From Leucocoprinus leucothites (lineage: Eukaryota > Basidiomycota > Agaricomycetes > Agaricales > Agaricaceae), in the NCBI GenBank assembly GCA_013368445.1, contig JAACJO010000034.1:124001-188000 (forward strand): DNA of 64,000 nucleotides. Reading direction: 5' to 3'. Of the stretch, positions 24,791-36,200 are shown one piece after another (position 1 is the first letter of the stretch; each line of letters opens with the position of its first letter). A model generated the notes under the pieces. That model saw nothing but the letters and a program-made list of their open reading frames with translations, had not been told where the DNA came from and searched no databases. The position numbers were made by a program, and so were the translations under genes.

Positions 24791-26494
24791 ATGATTGAAA
24801 TGAAGAACAAAAAAAGGATTGAAGTAACAGCACTAGTGGATTCAGGCAGTTCACATACAGCAATCAACAAGAAGCTAGTAGAGGAAGAAAAAATCCTGAT
24901 AGAGCAAATGGAACAGCCTCTACAAGTCTTTAATGCTGACAGTATGCCAAATAGTCAAGGAACAATCACAAAGATAGCCTCAATCACCCTAGATTCTAAC
25001 AGACACAAGGAGCACATCCATGCAATAGTCTCCAACCTGGACAATGTAGATGTCTTTTTAGGACATGACTGGCTAGTCAAACACAACCCAGAGGTAGACT
25101 GGAAGGAAGGGATGGTATGATTCACAAGATGTCCAGACAACTGCAAAATCAACCATCAAACAATCCCATTCACCACACACACCCAATGATTATTCCCTAA
25201 GAAACTCACCATGGAAAGCAATGACATGGAAAAGAAACCAGACCCAACCAACCCAGAGGACTTGCCAGACTACATACAACTATTCACACACCTGTTCAAC
25301 AAAAAGAAATTCGAAACACTACCAGAAAGGCAGGAATGGGACCACAAGATTAACCCAGTAGATGATGCATCCAAGAAACTAAATGTGAAGGTCTACCCCA
25401 TGACACTGAAAGAAGAATAGGAGCTATGCACATAGATCAACAAATAACTCAAAGCAGGACTAATCACAGAATTTAAGTCCCAATATGCCTCCCCATGCTT
25501 CTTTATACCAAAGAAAGATGGATCACTACAGCTAGTACAGGACTATAGATGGTTAAACCAACACACAATCAAGGATAAAATGCTACTGCCACTCATAGGA
25601 GAAGTCATTGACAAATTAAAAGACACCAAATACTTCAACAAACTCAACCTCATCTGGGATTACAACAATGTTTGAATCAAAGGAGGAGACAAATAGAAGG
25701 CTGCATTCCTGACAAACAAGGGACTCTGTGAACCAAAAGTCATGTTCTTTGGAATGTGCAACTCCCCAGGAACATTCCAAAGGATGATGACAAGCATCTT
25801 CCAGGAACTGATTCACAAAGGAGTGCTAGCCAACTATATGGACAATTTTATAGTACCTGCCTCATCCACAAAAAGAACTACAAGAACAAACAATCCAATT
25901 CCTCCAGGTAGCGGAAAAGCACAACCTGAGTTTCAAATGATCCAAGTGTGAATTCAATGCCACAGAGATTCTGATTCTTGGAGTGTGGGTAGGAGGGGTA
26001 GAAGTGAAAATAGAATATGACAAAGTCTTGACAGTCAGAAATTGGGAGATACCAAAGACCACCAAAGGTGTTGAAAGCTTCTTAGGATTTGTCAACTTCT
26101 ACAGACAATTCATACCAAACTTCAGTCATATCACAGCCCCACTCAACAAACTCACAGGAAAAGGAGAATAGAAGTGGGGAGATGACAAACAAAAGGCATT
26201 TGATGAACTCAAAAGACTAGTCATGGAAGAACCAGTTCTCATTCTACCCCAACAAACAGGACAATTCAGAGTGGAGGTGGATGCCTCAAGACATGGCATA
26301 GGAGGGGTACTATCACAAGAGCAAGAGAACAAATGGAAACCAATAGCATTCCTATCATGCATGATGAACCTAGCAGAGCAAAACTATGAAATATATGACA
26401 AAGAGCTCTTAGCCATCATTGAAGTGCTGAAAGTATGGTGACAATACCTACTTGATGCAGAGGTCCAATTTGAAATATGGTCAGACCATGGAAA
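24791..26494 (+). pseudogene. Ty3-C pol (protease, RT, start of RNase H), truncated
   Basis: The protease motif ALVDSGSSHTAINKKL lies near 24830. The dUTPase-free linker ends with VFLGHDWLVKHNPEVDW. RT shows FFIPKKDGSLQLVQDYRWLN, then VMFFGMCNSPGTFQRMM, and a catalytic box reading YMDN instead of the usual Y-x-D-D. RNase H starts FRVEVDASRHGIGGVLSQ and KELLAIIEVLKVW, and the frame ends at WSDHGN, where long LTR-like copy 3 begins (26495). Several in-frame stops (for example 25118, 25418) and one frame change near 25950 inactivate it. No integrase remains. Confidence 0.88.
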
Positions 26495-27780
26495 TATTAA
26501 GATTTACAGTCAGAGTGCCTAGTAATTAATAAATTACCAGAAATTATGTGGGAAGAAATGGGTTCTTACTCAGATTTTGTCAGGCTTAGTCATAATTAGT
26601 AAGCTTCGCTTCCCTGTAATTCTGAGAGCACTTTGCATGTGGTTGTTTGGCTTGATTGATAGGGCTGCCCCATGGCTGCTGCTGGTGTTGATGGGTCATT
26701 GCACTGGCCTTTGGTGGGTATCTTACATGAGTTTAAGCACCTAAAATGCATATTTTAGCATGAGAACAAGGGTACAAATGTAATATGCACTTATGCACGC
26801 TTAAACACATATAAAGCACAAGAAACAAGAAACTAACTGGCAGCTGGAACATAGCACATCAACGAGCACTTATCTCTGTGTCAAGCATGAGAAGCCATCA
26901 ATGTGGGTGATGGAGGCATAGCTGGGATGCTCAAAGCACATGAGAAACTGTGTGCCATTAGCTCTCAGGTTGTATGCATGAGATTATGGGCACATATGGG
27001 TGCTTAAATGCTTGATTAATGCGAGAAACTAATGGCCAAATCACACAGTTTACCCACTTGAAAATTGGGGGTAAATGCATGGGAGAGAGACAGTCTCATC
27101 CACATTTAGAAGTTAAGATAGAATGTTTTGTTCATTGAGTATTCAGGCTGAAATTGAATGAATAGTTATGCTAATTGTGTAAGGATGGGCACTTAAGCGC
27201 TCAATGAGCACAAGAAAGTAAACTGCGAGCACCTGCATTGTATTGACATGGGTGCAAGAAAGCCAGTGATCTTTCAAACCAATTTGAATTGACCTTATCC
27301 AAGGCACAGGAAAAGAGCAGAATGACTTTAAAATTATATTCAAAGTTCAAAACTTAAACTAATCACTGCAGCTCATAGGTAAGTATGTTTGGCATGCACA
27401 TAGGCACTTAAACCCACGATAGGCATGGGAAAGAAGATGTCTTGCCCCCACTCAGAAATCAGGATCAAATTAAATAAATAAACTTCAATTTTCATGACAG
27501 CTGCTTAAGCACTTTATAAGTGTAAAAAAAATTGAGCCACTACACACACTATGCACACAGGGGCACTTAATGTACACCTGAGCACAAGACCAATTATCTC
27601 ACAAATTGAGATTTACATAAAGAGCCTCCCCTGCTCCTGAGGCACAGGCAAAGTCTGTGCTGGGTGGACAACAGAGTTTTGACTTAAAAATGATTTTGTG
27701 TTTGAAACTCAGACTCACCCTAGTGCTGTAGGCATGCGAAACAAAACTCGTAGCTCATAATGTAAGGAATTCACAATTGA
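26495..27780 (-). repeat. Long LTR-like repeat, copy 3, truncating Ty3-C
   Basis: It begins TATTAAGATTTACAGTCAG, almost the first 35 bases of the Ty3-B LTR (TGTTAAGATTTACAGTCAG), so the junction with Ty3-C pol is a real element end with TG changed to TA. It carries the same block series as copy 1 (near 26733, 26800, 26863, 26998, 27189, 27407 and 27555). It ends with tcctgaggcacaggc and gggtggacaacagag near 27640-27680. Non-coding. Confidence 0.6.
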
Positions 27781-27806
27781 TTAAGTGATATTACATAGCA
27801 AATATC

Positions 27807-29827
27807 TCAATCTAGATTCAAAACTAACATTACAACCTCCAAGTCTCTGCCAAGCTCCTCCTCCTCTTCATCCTCCTTTCCTTCAACCTGAGCCTCAGAT
27901 GACTCTTCATCCAACAGTGGTGAATCATTGTCAAGTTTCTGGATGGGCATCAAACACATTTTCAAGGAGCCAGCAATATGTTCAGCAGCTTGACTAACAT
28001 TGAGTGAACTAGTGAAACCAGTGGTCTCAGACAACCTCTTCAACTGGTGAAGGTGCTCCCTGTTTGCATCTTCAAATCATTGGCAATGAATGGATATTTG
28101 GTGTGAAAGTTCAGGCTTATCTTGCAGAAGATGTGTTTCCATGGAATGGAGGAAGCACTCTTCATCTTGAATGAAAGTGATGAGGCACAGAATTTTGACA
28201 TTGAGGCAAACAATCTCCTCCTTGGCATGTTCCAATTTGAAGTGTTGGTCCATGAAGGCATACTCAACAACCTTATCCCATTTCAGAGTCTCACACAGTG
28301 GGTTGAGTTTTTGTACTGCATTGTTGAACTGTAACAGCGCTGTCCTAATGGCCTGTGAGTGGCTTTTAAGAGTCTTTGTAACATGTTGCCACAGTTTGTA
28401 TCCTTCCACACTTTTGTTAGCAAAATTTAACTCTATTGATGTGTGTATACTCACCAGTACCAGCATGGTTCTTCCAACTCAGCTCAAACATATGAGCAAC
28501 AACCAGTTGCTTGAGTTTGTCAAGGGCGTGGCGGTAGTGCCAAGTTTTGTACAAAGATTTGGCATTTTGCCACTCAGGGCTATCTTCCTTCCATGTCTCC
28601 ATCAAGCCAAGTTTTCACTCAAGATCTTGTGTGAGTGTCATTGTTTTCAACTTGAGCCTCAGGAGTCGACAATGTTCAGCTTCAGTGATGGTAGTTTCTC
28701 TTGATTTTCCTTTGTCAGCCAGTGCCTCATGAACAAAATTTCCTCTAAGTTTTCTCCTATATGCCTGTGAGCCAGTAATGCAGATATGAAATTAAAACTC
28801 ACTCAATGTCCTGCAAAGAGATGAGGTGTTGGTAGTACTCCATCTTGAGCATTTCTTCAACAGGCTCCTTCATGAGCCCCAGTAGATATGCTTTTTCCTC
28901 TTTAAGCCACTGAGGGAAAGTTGAGGGGCCATCAAGGCCTAGCTCTTCCATCTTCTTCTTGTAGTCAACCTCGGATAAAAGAACCTCAAGAGCATGACTG
29001 TACATTGTCACAAAAAAATTAACTATTTTGATCAGTGGTCAGTCACATGTAGAAAGGGTTCCTGAGGTTACACACTTAATCCTTCATATGTGTCAGTCAA
29101 ATCTAAGTGCTTGAAAAAACTGGATATGCGTTGTTGTTGATGGAAAGCACTGGCATGGTGAACAGAGGAAGCCAGATCATTCAATCTTGCAAAGAGTCTC
29201 TCAGTGCCTTTGAGATTGCTTAACCCAAGACTGTCGACATAAGTGGTGAGGTGTGATAGTTGACAAAGGTGGTTATGGGCATGCCCATGGAAAGACCCTA
29301 CCAATGATTTGTACTGAAGCTCCTCCACATGTGAGCCTAGGGCACTCTTCACAAGTGTTACCTTGAAGCAGCAGCTGATGTCATAGCCACCACCAAGATC
29401 CAAACCAAGAGTGCCTAGGAGTGTTTCAATGACTGCAAGGGGATACTGGGACCTGAAAAAATCATTAGATCAGTGATTATCAATGTCCTATGAAGGCTCA
29501 CCCTTCACCACTCTGTACCATGTCAGTGACTGCAAGGATAAATCCATGGTGACAAAGTGCTATGAAAACACCTGTCTTATAAAAGATCACCCAAGACTTT
29601 GTGGTGAGTTCATCAGACATATTCTTCCAACACTCGGAGCATGGACTATCAGGGTCATCATCCTGTATAAGCATTGTGAGGTATAAATATGTCACCATCA
29701 ATAAACCATTGTAAACTCACCTTAGTCTTTGGGGCACCAACTGAAGCCTGTAGAGAGGTTTTCCACTTGGCTGCCTGTTCTCTTGGAATATAATACTCAC
29801 CACCAATTTGTCATTGATCTGGAAGCT
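27807..29827 (-). pseudogene. KDZ transposase, core and C-terminal part
   Basis: Read on the minus strand, the text follows the KDZ (Kyakuja-Dileera-Zisupton) transposase family. 29780-29700 reads EYYIPREQAAKWKTSLQAS. 29640-29500 reads CSECWKNMSDELTTKSWV and GVFIALCHHGF. After an intron comes QYPLAVIETLLGTLGLDLGG, then YDISCCF, LVGSFHGHAHNHLCQLSHL and LARLNDLASSVHHASAFHQQ down to 29068. Then come a region with EVDYKKKMEELGLDG (29011-28799), KSLYKTWHYRHALDKLKQLV (28570-28500) and, after another intron, the C-terminal helices KWDKVVEYAFMDQHFKLEH and a terminal acidic tail. Stops near 28615 and 28080 and the split by X and Ty3-A make it non-functional. The N-terminal part lies at 39412-40470. 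Confidence 0.82.
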
Positions 29828-31020
29828 TGTTGAAGAGGCAGTAATGTGATTGTTAAGGTAATAATGGGAATGTAGTCAGATAGTGAATGATAGGTAACGT
29901 TAATAACAATAACAACCAACACTCCTAAACTCAATGCAAGTTCATGGGAGGTTAATCAATAAAGAAGGATGTTTCATGAAAGCACAAAGATTGATAATGA
30001 TAGATAATGGGAGTTGTCAGTAGACCGGTTTGTAATGGAATGACCAGTTTGCAAAAGATACTTGACAATCCCTGTTATGTGACACTGCACAACTATGAGT
30101 CCCTTAGAATGCAGAAGTGTAATAGACCAGTATTCACAAATCATCACTTTTGCTAACACTTGGCACTATCACAATACAACTGATACTGACTAGCACCACT
30201 CCTGGATACTAGATGCAATATACAGCTTATAAGTCTTTTCCAGACTTCTTCACACTCTGAACCTATATGAATCTCACAGTAATGTTCTTCTTGAAAGGTG
30301 TTTTCCAATTCTTTGATGGTCTATGACTGAAGGACACTCAATACACTTTTTACTACTCACTCAGATATGTTGTGTGGGACAGTCTCTAAGCATAGCCTTA
30401 GCAGGTGAGATTCCTTGCTAGACTATATGCTTGAGAAAGGTTTATATTGGTTTCATGAAAGTACTAAAGGAGTAATTACATGGATGACATATACATATTG
30501 TTGATAATAAAAGGAGAATTATTGAAAGGTTGTCCAATAGGAGTATCTCTGGGTTCTCTTTGGGGTTAAGTGCTGATACATCCTTTCACGAAGGTGTGCT
30601 TACTCCTGCTCCTCTGATATCATGAGATCTCTATCACTGCTGATGGTTGTCTTATTCCACGAAAGCTCATTCCTGACTGTAACAATGTCTACTAGTCAGT
30701 AGTCAAGTGCTGATGTGTCCTGTTAGTTTCCACTAATCTGGTTCTATAATCAAGTGGGTCATTCTGTGCCCATGCAGAATTTCTCCATCTTTTGTGAAAG
30801 GGTAGACTTCTGCTATAGCAATGTTCAAAAGATAGGACTTCCATGAATGTGCACAAGTGCCTGTCTGGATCAGAAGGCTAAGCCTTTGATCTCCAATTAG
30901 TTAGTCCGTCATTGTTCTTTTGAGAAAGACTTCGACCAGATCAATACCCAGGTTACAGGCTAAGATCACAAAGGGTCATAGGGTACACATCCCGACCATG
31001 TTTGTTAAGTCTTGACATTA
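29828..31020 (-). mobile_element. Element X, copy 2, left part (split by Ty3-A)
   Basis: It starts TGTTGAAGAGGCAG at 29828 and continues to the CATTA target at 31016-31020, where Ty3-A begins. The rest of X lies at 39222-39411 and ends CTGTAACA. The whole is 1378 bp without Ty3-A, with TGTT...AACA ends as in an LTR, in inverted orientation to copy 1. It interrupts the KDZ coding sequence between the DGNDSLK block and the CSECWKN block. Confidence 0.65.
31016..31020. repeat. Target-site duplication CATTA (left)
   Basis: CATTA directly precedes the left LTR and recurs directly after the right LTR at 39222-39226, the 5-bp duplication expected of Ty3 integration. Confidence 0.95.
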
Positions 31021-31579
31021 TGTTAAGCGCGCAAACGCTACGGATAGGGAGCCGACGTCAAGGACCGGTTGGACAGAGGTGTGACAGAGGTAAGGCAGGA
31101 GCCGGTTGTCGGACACGGGAGCGGGTCGTGGCCTCAACTTATGTGTTGTGCCGACTACTGACGCTTGACCCGGATTTCAGACAATATAAGAGAGCTGAGG
31201 ACGAACAGAGAGTAGAGGAAAGTAGCGTATCGCTAAGTTGATTATCAGACTGAGGAAACCAAGTACAAAGTCGTGCTACTTATATACGATGCGGAATATA
31301 GGATCGGATAAAGAAAACAAACAAAGTAATAAACGGAGAAATAATCAAAGTGGAGTCCGCAAATTTTACAAGGCTAGAAGATATAAAATTTACTATTAAA
31401 CGGTTGTCAGAAAATTTCGACAAGGCGGTATGAATTAATAACATGGAAGATGTCAGAATAAGTCCGAAGGCGAAAGACCGATAAAAACCGAAGTAACCGA
31501 TATGTGAAAGCGGCTATGAGTTCATGAAAATAATACCAAGTTCAAACCGTCAGCCGTTCTTGAGGTCCGGCTCGTGACA
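31021..31579 (-). repeat. Ty3-A 3' LTR (left)
   Basis: This copy is 559 bp and apparently identical to the right LTR. In element sense it starts TGTCACGAGCC and ends GCGCTTAACA. Confidence 0.97.
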
Positions 31580-31580
31580 G

Positions 31581-31596
31581 TATTCCCCCCTTAGGG
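31581..31596 (-). promoter_or_regulatory. Ty3-A polypurine tract
   Basis: In element sense CCCTAAGGGGGGAATA lies one base before the 3' LTR, the position of the plus-strand primer in LTR retroelements. A nearly identical word occurs inside pol at 34857-34873. Confidence 0.8.
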
Positions 31597-31647
31597 CTGA
31601 GCCCTCGAAGCCACGTGACTTGATCGTGGGAACCAATTCGAACTCCG

Positions 31648-31653
31648 TATAAA
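31648..31653 (+). promoter_or_regulatory. TATA box of the antisense gene
   Basis: TATAAA lies 55 bases before the ATG at 31709, outside the LTR, in a non-coding leader that is otherwise pyrimidine-rich near the ATG (ctaccATGG). This gives the antisense gene a promoter of its own. Confidence 0.55.
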
Positions 31654-31708
31654 TTCCGCTCTGAGGGAAAAATTAAGCTTTCTCACAACTTAATCCCCTT
31701 TATCTACC

Positions 31709-32963
31709 ATGGCGCCCAATTCCGCTACACAAGGATCCGACCCGATGTCTGATAGCGACCTCGAAAACGAACTTCGCAAGATGGACGAGGAGGATGCTCG
31801 GAAGGCAGCCGAGGAAGAGGAGAGGAAGAAGAGAGAAGCTGAGGAAGCCGAAAAGAAGAAGCGCGAGGAGGCGGAACGGCAGAAGAGGAAAGAAGAGTTG
31901 CGGAGGAAGATGGCAGAGAAGAAACAGAGAGAGGCTGAGGAAGCTGAGAAAAAGAGGAAGGAGGCCGAGGAAGCGGAGCGGCTACAAAAGGAAAAGGAGG
32001 AGGCCGAGCTGACGGAGCGGATTCGGCTCGAGGCCGAGAAGAAGGAGAAGGAAAGACAGGAAAAAGAGAAGGGGAAGGGAAAGAAGAGGGCAATGGAGGT
32101 AGAGGTCGAGATAGTGGAGAGTCCGGCGAAGAAAACGAAAACGACAGAAAATGCGAAGGCGGGGACTGGGGCTCGAAGGCCTCGTGCAAAACCGACGAGC
32201 GGGCCGGCTGATACGGCCAGGTTGACTCAACGGAGTGCGGCCGCTGGTCCCTCCAAGTATCAAATTACGGAGTTGGATGATCAAGACGACGATCCGTTGT
32301 GGACGCCCGGCTCAGGTTTGGCCGGAGATGGAAGAGACGAGACCGCCGTTCTCCGAAAACGCGGAAACTATGACGCCAAGGGAGGGAAGATAAAGATGGG
32401 CGGAGACAACGAGTGCGGGCGGTGCTTGCGTCTGGGCAAGAACTGCACCGAGCAAAGTGACGCGTGAGTAGCTTCCGATTCCCTGGGTCGGCTGATCAAC
32501 TGACAACATTCACAGCGGCAAGTATATGTGCGAGCCGTGCCACACTTCAAAACAGAAGTGTGCGGTTCCGACAGAGGCTGACAAACAGTCTCATGAACAA
32601 ACGTACGAACTAATTGTCGAACAGAGGAAGACCCGGGCCGTCCAAACGGCTATTCTCAAGGAGTTGAAGGGGATCCGGGCCGAGTTGGGAACTCGGCACT
32701 TGGCAATGGTGTCGAGTATCCGGTCCCAGACCAAGGTCGTGGATGGGCTGGCTAAGGACTTCGAGGAGTTCTACGACCGGCTTGTCCTTGATGACAAGGT
32801 GATGGACGACGAGGCGCACGAAAAGGCACGGGCGGAGTTGGACGCTAGATTGGCCGCTAAGAAGAACGTGCCCGAGACGTCGGAAGCTGGATCTGGGGAT
32901 GAGGGAGAGGCTGGAGAGGAGGAGGATGAGGGAGAGAAGGAGGATGAGAGTGGGAGTAAGTAG
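31709..32963 (+). CDS. Antisense accessory protein of Ty3-A: coiled coil plus Cys cluster, spliced
   Basis: The model is join(31709..32463, 32516..32963), 400 codons. The 52-bp intron starts GTGAGT and ends CACAG, and removing it keeps the frame (split codon GC|C). Residues about 10-135 are a highly charged Glu/Lys/Arg coiled coil (EEARKAAEEEERKK style). A basic stretch with PAKKTKTTENAK (possible nuclear signal) follows. Then come CGRCLRLGKNC at about residue 235 and CEPCHTSKQKC at about 257, two CX2CX6C motifs brought together by splicing. The C-terminal half is helical (LKGIRAELGTRHLAMVSSIR) with an acidic Gly/Glu tail. It lies between the polypurine tract and the end of pol and converges on pol with a 307-bp gap. 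Function is unknown; nucleic-acid binding is inferred from the Cys cluster. Confidence 0.85.
32464..32515 (+). other. Intron of the antisense gene
   Basis: 52 bp, GTGAGT...ACATTCACAG, phase 2. It lies exactly between the two CX2CX6C motifs. Its presence means the gene is read from the strand opposite to the genomic RNA, since a sense intron would be lost during reverse transcription. Confidence 0.8.
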
Positions 32964-33270
32964 GTCGTTTCGTCCATCCCGTTCCTCATGCTCGGCTCGC
33001 GTCGTCGTGAATCCGTTTTTTTTGTTGTCGCATATTTTACTTTTGCTCTTTGGACTTGTGTTTGAAATGGATGATATTTCTTGGGGCCAAGTGTGAGTAA
33101 AGAAAAAAGTCCGAAATAAGAGAAAAAAGACGAGAGGGAGATGAGGCTATTGGGTGTAAGCAAAAACAAAACGGTAAGTACGGAAGTGCAAAAAATTGTC
33201 TAAGTCCAAAAGAAAACGAGTGAGCCGGTATCATAAAACGGGTGAAGAAAATACGTAGCCGAGAGAAAGT
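32964..33270. other. Gap between convergent genes of Ty3-A
   Basis: Non-coding, T-rich near 33016-33050. It probably holds the 3' untranslated ends of both the antisense gene and pol. No recognisable structure was seen. Confidence 0.5.
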
Positions 33271-36200
33271 CTAGGATAAAGGAAGTGGGCCAGGCTTGTC
33301 AGGATAAGCAGAATGGTAATCAAAAAGAAGTTCAGTCGCGTGTGTAAGCTCGGTAGCAGGTAACCATGAAGATTCTTCGTCAGTATCTTCATATCCCAAC
33401 CAGATGACCTTGTAGAGAAGTTTGCATGCGCGACGTCGATCGATCTTCGAGTCTACGATGCGGGCGATCTCGTACTCTGGCTCACCGTCAATGACAACGG
33501 GAGCAGGAGCCGGTTCTGTGCGATCGGAAAATGGATTGGGTGTGGTCGGCTCAAGCATGGAAACGTGGAAGACAGGATGAACAGCGCGCATGGAATCTGG
33601 AAGGCGAAGGGTGAACGAGTGAGAGCCAGGTTGAGCGATAATTTCGTATGGACCGAGGTATTTTTCGGAAAGCTTTTTGGATGGACGGGTAGTGCGGAAG
33701 AATTGAGCTTTCACGAAAACTTTCTGGCCGACTTTGAACTCTGGGGCTGGTAACCGACGTGCATCAGCGGTTCGTTGGTAGCGTTCTTGAGCAGTGGCTA
33801 TTTCAGTTTTGAGAGTAGTGTGTAATTCGTCGAGATCGACTGCGAAGTCGCGTGCGCGAGCCGATGCGATATCGCGTTCAGGATGAACTGTAATGTTTGG
33901 GTGATAACCCTTGTTGGCGAAGAAGGGCGAAATTCCGGTGGTAGCACTGGGCGCGTTGTTGTATGCGAATTCTGCAAGTGGGAGTAGGTCGGACCAGTTG
34001 TTCTGCTGATAGTTGCAGTAAACGCGGAGGTACTGCTCTAGCGTTTGGTTAGTTCGTTCCGTCTGTCCGTCACCTTCAGGATGATAGCCGGATGTGAAAT
34101 GAAGGCGCATGTCCAGAGCCGTGCCGAGGGAACGGAAGAAGTGTGAGACGAACTCTGAACCGCGATCGGAAGTGACATGAGAAGGAACACCGTGCTTAGA
34201 GAATACGTGAATGACGAATAACCGTGCTAGTTCTGCGGAAGTGATAGTGTCGTGGGTCGGAATGAATACAGCCTGTTTGGAGAGTCGGTCGACGATAACG
34301 AGGATGGTGTCAAAGCCAGAGGAAGAAGGGAGTTTCTCGATAAAATCCATTGAAATCGAATTCCAAGGGCGTTCAGGAATGGGGAGTTGCTTGAGGTTAC
34401 CGTATGGCTTGTGGCGCTGAGACTTGGATCGCATACAGGTAACGCAGGATTTACAGAAAGCCTTGACCTGAGATCGGATATCAGGCCAGGTGTACTCGCG
34501 TCGGATGAGTTCGAGGGTCTTGTTCTGACCGAAATGGCCAGAAAGGACGTGATCGTGTTTGTATTGTAGAACTCTGAGTCTAAGATTGTTGACGTCGGGT
34601 ACATAGATCCTGTCGTCGAGCCGAAGGAAACCAGCGGAATCAACTGACCAGCGGCCTTCGGGATGAGTGATGTGAGCGGATGCGATCGGGTCTTGAGGGA
34701 GCGAAGTAAGGATATCAGAATGAAGTTTCTCGAGATCTAGTATGGTGGCAGCGCGAAGGGAAGGAGTTGAAAAATAAGTAGCTCGAACTGAAGCCGATAA
34801 CTGTTCATGCGAAAATACAGGACGGAAATTATGAGGATTGACCGAAGCGTAGCCATTATTCCCCCCTTTAGGGTAGACGTCCCATCGTCTAGTGAGAGCG
34901 TCAGGCTTGGTTCCGAGTCGGCCGGGTCGGAAACGGATGATGAGGTTGAACTGTGATATGAACTCAGACCAACGAGCCTGTCGACGAGTTAGGATCTTCG
35001 TAGTGCAGAAGTATTCCAGGTTCTTGTGATCGGTAACAACGTCAATAGGAAGTGGGGCTCCTTCAAGGTAATGCCGCCAGGTGCGGAAAGCCTCGAAGAT
35101 AGCAAGGAGCTCTTTGTCGTGAGTGTCATAGTTTAACTCGGCCGTGTTGAAGGTGCGGGAATGGAACGCAATCGGGTGGACTTCGTTGTCGTCCGCGACA
35201 ATGGAAAGGATGGCAGCAAGTGCATAATCGGAAGCATCAGTCTCAATGATGATCTGGGCGTCGGGTATCCAGTGAGTGAGTATAGGAGCAGTAGTGAACG
35301 CTTCTTTGAGGGAGTTAAAGGCTTCGCGACACCGTTCGTCGAAGTTCCACTTAGATGCTTTTCGGGTGAGACGTGTAAGCGGGACGACGATATCGGAATA
35401 GTTGTAAATGAAGCGTCGATAGAAATTGGCGAAACCGAGAAAAGACTGGATGTCTTTGACTTTCTTCGGTTCAGGCCACTCCTGGATGATTTTGATTTTG
35501 TCTTCCGACATTTTGAGACCGGCTGGTGAAAGGATATACCCGAGGTATTCGACAGAATCGGAATGGAACTCGCATTTTTCCGCTTTAGCATATAGGCCAT
35601 GCTTGCGGAGCCGCTTGAGGACGTCTCGAACTTGTTTCTTGTGTGTGTCGAGGTCGTCAGAGTAGATGAGGATGTCGTCGAGATAGACTGTGACGCAGAC
35701 GTCGAGGAGGTCGGAAAAGATGTCGTTCATGAACCGCTGGAAAGCTGCGGGTGCGTTGGTGAGTCCGAAAGGCATAACCAGCCATTCAAAGGATCCATAG
35801 CGGGTCCTGAAAGCCGTTTTCCATTCGTCTCCTTCAGCGATCCGAACGAGGTGATAAGCGTGTCGAAGGTCTATCTTGGTGTAGATGCGGGCTTTGCGAG
35901 GAGAGTCGAGTAGGTCAGAGATGAGCGGGAGCGGGTAGCGATCCTTCTTGGTGATGCGATTGAGGCCGCGGAAATCGACACAAAGTCGTAATGAACCGTC
36001 TTTCTTCCGAACGAAGAGAACGGGTGCGCCGTGAGGCGAAGAAGTGGGGCGGATAAAACCAATAGATACGTGTTCGTCGATAAATTCGCGGAGCGACTCA
36101 AGCTCGGATGGAGATAATGAATAGATAGTGCCAATGGGAGGTTGAGCACCCTCTTCAATATTGATTTTGAGATCGTAAGGGCGATGCGGTGCAAGGCTGT

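Noticed and set aside
31725..32189. 154-codon minus-strand Ser/Pro-rich frame in Ty3-A
   Set aside because: Shadow of the Glu/Lys-rich coiled coil of the antisense gene on +.
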